From: Phycisphaerales bacterium
GTDB taxonomy: Bacteria > Planctomycetota > Phycisphaerae > Phycisphaerales > UBA1924
NCBI GenBank assembly: GCA_007124345.1
Contig: SLFH01000126.1
Coordinates: 1-6,600 of the forward strand
Length of the DNA: 6,600 nucleotides
Reading direction: 5' to 3'
The notes beneath the pieces were generated by a model, which was not told the DNA's origin, ran no database searches, and saw nothing but the letters and a program-made list of their open reading frames with translations. Positions 5,290 to 6,600 of this stretch are shown in pieces. Numbering within the stretch: position 1 is the first letter of the stretch; every line of letters begins with the position of its first letter. Both the position numbers and the translations under genes were made by a program.

Positions 5290-6384
5290 ATGGGTGGCGT
5301 GCAGAAGAAACAACCCTCCGAGTTCGCGGCAGAGATCATCCAGGGCAGCGCCAGGGCGCTGGTCGCGGCGTCGGTCGAGCGGATGTTCGCCAAAGACCCG
5401 TCGCTGCCGGTCCGCTGGGGGTCGGGGGCCTTCCAGAAGTGGGTCTCGGAGTTGCACGCCCGGGTCGATCAGCTGATCTCCGCCGCCCGACTGCACCGCC
5501 CGGCGGTCTTTGTCGCCAACACCGACTGGGCCCGGCGTGCCTACGCCGCCCGAAATGTCGAGGAGAAAGACCTCGCCCTCGGGCTGATGTGCCTCGCGGA
5601 GGTGCTGGAGGAGGAACTGCCCGCTCCCGCGGCCGACGCCCTCCGCCCGTACTTCAAGGGCGCTCTGGCCCACTTCGGCACGCCGCTGGAAGACGAGCCG
5701 AGCCCGCTGGATCGCTGCGGGGAGTACACGGATCTTGCCGTCCGATATCTCACGCGGCTGCTGGAGGGCAAGCGTGAGGTCGCCAGCCGCCTGATCCTCG
5801 ACGCCGTCGCTTCGGGCGTCCCGGTGGACCGCATCTACCTGCAGGTGCTCGGCCCGGTGCAGGACGAGATCGGGCGGCTATGGCTGGCGGGCGAGGTGCA
5901 TGTCGGCGAGGAGCACTACTGCACCGCCTCGACGATGCATGTGATGAGCCAGCTGTACCCCGTCATCGCCGCGGCCCCCAAGCGCGAGGGGCGGACGGTG
6001 CTGGCCGCCTCGGTCGAGGGCAACGCCCACGAGATCGGCATCCGCATGATCTCGGACTTCTTCGAGCTGGCGGGGTGGCGGTCGATCTACCTCGGCACGA
6101 GCATCCCCGCCGATGACCTCGTGCAGACGATGATCGACTTCGAGGTCGATGTGGTCTGTCTCTCTGCGATGCTGACGGTCCACCTCGATGTCGTCGGCGA
6201 CACGATCAACGCCGTCCGCGCCGAACCGAAAACGGCCGACATCCCCGTGATCGTCGGGGGCAAGGCGTTTTTGCTCGACACGGAGCTCTGGAAGGACCTC
6301 GGCGCCGACGGCTCGGAGCGGCATCCCGTCGATACGGTCGATCTCGCCGAGAAGCTCGTCACCAGAGGGCGCGCTCGGCTCTGA
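5290..6384 (+). CDS. Cobalamin-binding sensor protein, CarH/LitR-like photosensory module without a DNA-binding domain
   Basis: A 364-residue, probably soluble protein. Residues 150-225 form a B12-binding cap domain with W198-x9-E208-H209 (LWLAGEVHVGEEHY), the signature that in CarH/LitR photoreceptors packs on the adenosyl group of adenosylcobalamin. Residues 235-355 form a Rossmann-like B12-binding domain. It carries N245-A-H247-E-I-G250, a variant of DxHxxG with His247 as expected lower cobalt ligand, then S292 in the SxL-like position and G323-G324 in VIVGGKAF. Residues 1-149 are helical and show no MerR-type helix-turn-helix, so direct promoter binding is unlikely. A signalling role through another protein is inferred, the following membrane protein being the obvious candidate. 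The start at 5290 is uncertain: neither it nor the in-frame GTG at 5299 has a strong ribosome site. Upstream in-frame codons are proline/arginine/serine-rich and unlikely to be coding. A methyltransferase-associated corrinoid protein is less likely given W-x9-EH. Confidence 0.88.
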   Translation: MGGVQKKQPSEFAAEIIQGSARALVAASVERMFAKDPSLPVRWGSGAFQKWVSELHARVDQLISAARLHRPAVFVANTDWARRAYAARNVEEKDLALGLMCLAEVLEEELPAPAADALRPYFKGALAHFGTPLEDEPSPLDRCGEYTDLAVRYLTRLLEGKREVASRLILDAVASGVPVDRIYLQVLGPVQDEIGRLWLAGEVHVGEEHYCTASTMHVMSQLYPVIAAAPKREGRTVLAASVEGNAHEIGIRMISDFFELAGWRSIYLGTSIPADDLVQTMIDFEVDVVCLSAMLTVHLDVVGDTINAVRAEPKTADIPVIVGGKAFLLDTELWKDLGADGSERHPVDTVDLAEKLVTRGRARL

Positions 6385-6409
6385 TCTCGGCGACATCCAC
6401 GCGTATATT
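6381..6409 (+). promoter_or_regulatory. Candidate promoter for the gene at 6467
   Basis: TATATT (6404-6409) matches five of six -10 positions and stands out in very GC-rich sequence. Seventeen bases upstream is CTGATC (6381-6386), a weak -35 (three of six), overlapping the B12 sensor's stop codon. Initiation near 6416 would give a leader of about 50 nt beginning with the hairpin at 6419-6442. The gene could therefore be transcribed apart from, or in addition to, the sensor. Confidence 0.45.
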
Positions 6410-6418
6410 CCGGTCCTC

Positions 6419-6442
6419 GCGGCCCGGCGACGTGCCGGCCGC
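6419..6442 (+). repeat. Inverted repeat (hairpin) in the leader of the last gene
   Basis: GCGGCC (6419-6424) pairs with GGCCGC (6437-6442). After one bulged C, GGC (6426-6428) pairs with GCC (6434-6436) around the loop GACGT. This gives nine G/C pairs, located between the candidate transcription start and the ribosome site GGGAG (6456-6460). No T run follows, so it is not a classical terminator for the B12 sensor. Confidence 0.5.
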
Positions 6443-6466
6443 TCTCGTGCTCATCGGGAGACGCCA

Positions 6467-6600
6467 ATGGCTCGCGCCGACGCCATCGCCGGAGCCGGAT
6501 CCGACCGCCGCGAGCGGGCGGGCGATGAGCCCGGGCGTCTCTCGCTGGTGTCGCGCCTGGCGCTCAGCGTCTTTGGGGCGATGATGCTCGGGTTTGCGGC
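6467..6600 (+). CDS. Start of a probable membrane protein, 3' partial (sensor kinase candidate by context)
   Basis: Only 44 complete codons are visible. The ATG has GGGAG (6456-6460) exactly 6 nt upstream, a strong ribosome site. Residues 1-26 are charged and alanine/arginine-rich (SDRRERAGDEPGR), and from residue 25 a hydrophobic helix begins (LSLVSRLALSVFGAMMLGFA) that continues beyond the window, suggesting a cytoplasmic N-terminus and first transmembrane segment at about 31-50. It lies 82 nt after the B12 sensor on the same strand. B12-binding sensor genes without a DNA-binding domain can sit beside histidine kinases or other signalling proteins, so a membrane sensor kinase is a reasonable guess, but nothing visible proves it. 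Confidence 0.7.
   Translation, partial: MARADAIAGAGSDRRERAGDEPGRLSLVSRLALSVFGAMMLGFA

Noticed and set aside
4509..5393. Long minus-strand open frame across the membrane-protein gene and the divergent region
   Set aside because: It is a GC-driven shadow: arginine/proline-rich, without hydrophobic pattern, and it runs through the operator and into the opposite gene.
1..6600. CRISPR arrays, insertion-sequence transposases, tRNA or rRNA genes
   Set aside because: No regularly spaced repeats, transposase motifs or cloverleaf/rRNA signatures were seen on either strand.

Overview
The window is GC-rich (roughly two thirds G+C by eye), densely coded bacterial DNA. It holds the end of an aconitase gene, two overlapping membrane-protease-family genes, a type II toxin-antitoxin pair, a small conserved-looking membrane protein, a CarH-like B12-binding sensor, and the first codons of a further membrane protein. 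High GC, GTG starts, GTGA stop/start overlaps and short or absent leaders would fit Planctomycetota (perhaps Phycisphaerae) or another high-GC Gram-negative group. The lineage is an inference from general character, since no RNA marker is present.

Layout. Nt 1-1770 (+) is the last two thirds of aconitate hydratase, closed by a Rho-independent terminator at about 1814-1845. Nt 1944-2906 and 2903-3805 (+) are a translationally coupled pair of CPBP-type (Abi/Rce1-like) polytopic membrane proteins. The first has all three catalytic motifs. The second keeps the same overall plan but has lost the first glutamate and both histidines, so it looks like a pseudoenzyme partner. Nt 4477-3903 (-) is a ParD/ParE-type antitoxin-toxin operon. 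Its promoter has a consensus -35 box embedded in a perfect 8-3-8 inverted repeat, and its -10 box is placed so that transcription should begin at or next to the antitoxin ATG. Nt 5116-4553 (-) is a 187-residue, four-helix membrane protein of unknown function. Nt 5290-6384 (+) is a cobalamin-binding sensor with the W-x9-EH signature of CarH/LitR photoreceptors but no DNA-binding domain. Nt 6467 onward (+) starts a protein with an N-terminal membrane helix and runs off the window.

The most striking structural point is that the toxin-antitoxin cassette lies between two 52-bp direct repeats (3829-3880 and 4547-4598; 46 of 52 identical). The right copy is the 3' end of the membrane-protein gene. 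The left copy is a detached, in-frame remnant of the same C-terminus including the stop codon. This suggests that the cassette arrived with, or was inserted into, a duplicated 3' end of that gene.

How the parts relate: the aconitase is ordinary central metabolism. The middle (1944-4600) has an accessory flavour: CPBP pair, toxin-antitoxin pair and gene remnant. The B12 sensor and the following membrane protein are likely a signalling pair, the soluble sensor reporting light or adenosylcobalamin to a membrane-bound partner. That last link rests on gene order and is inference.
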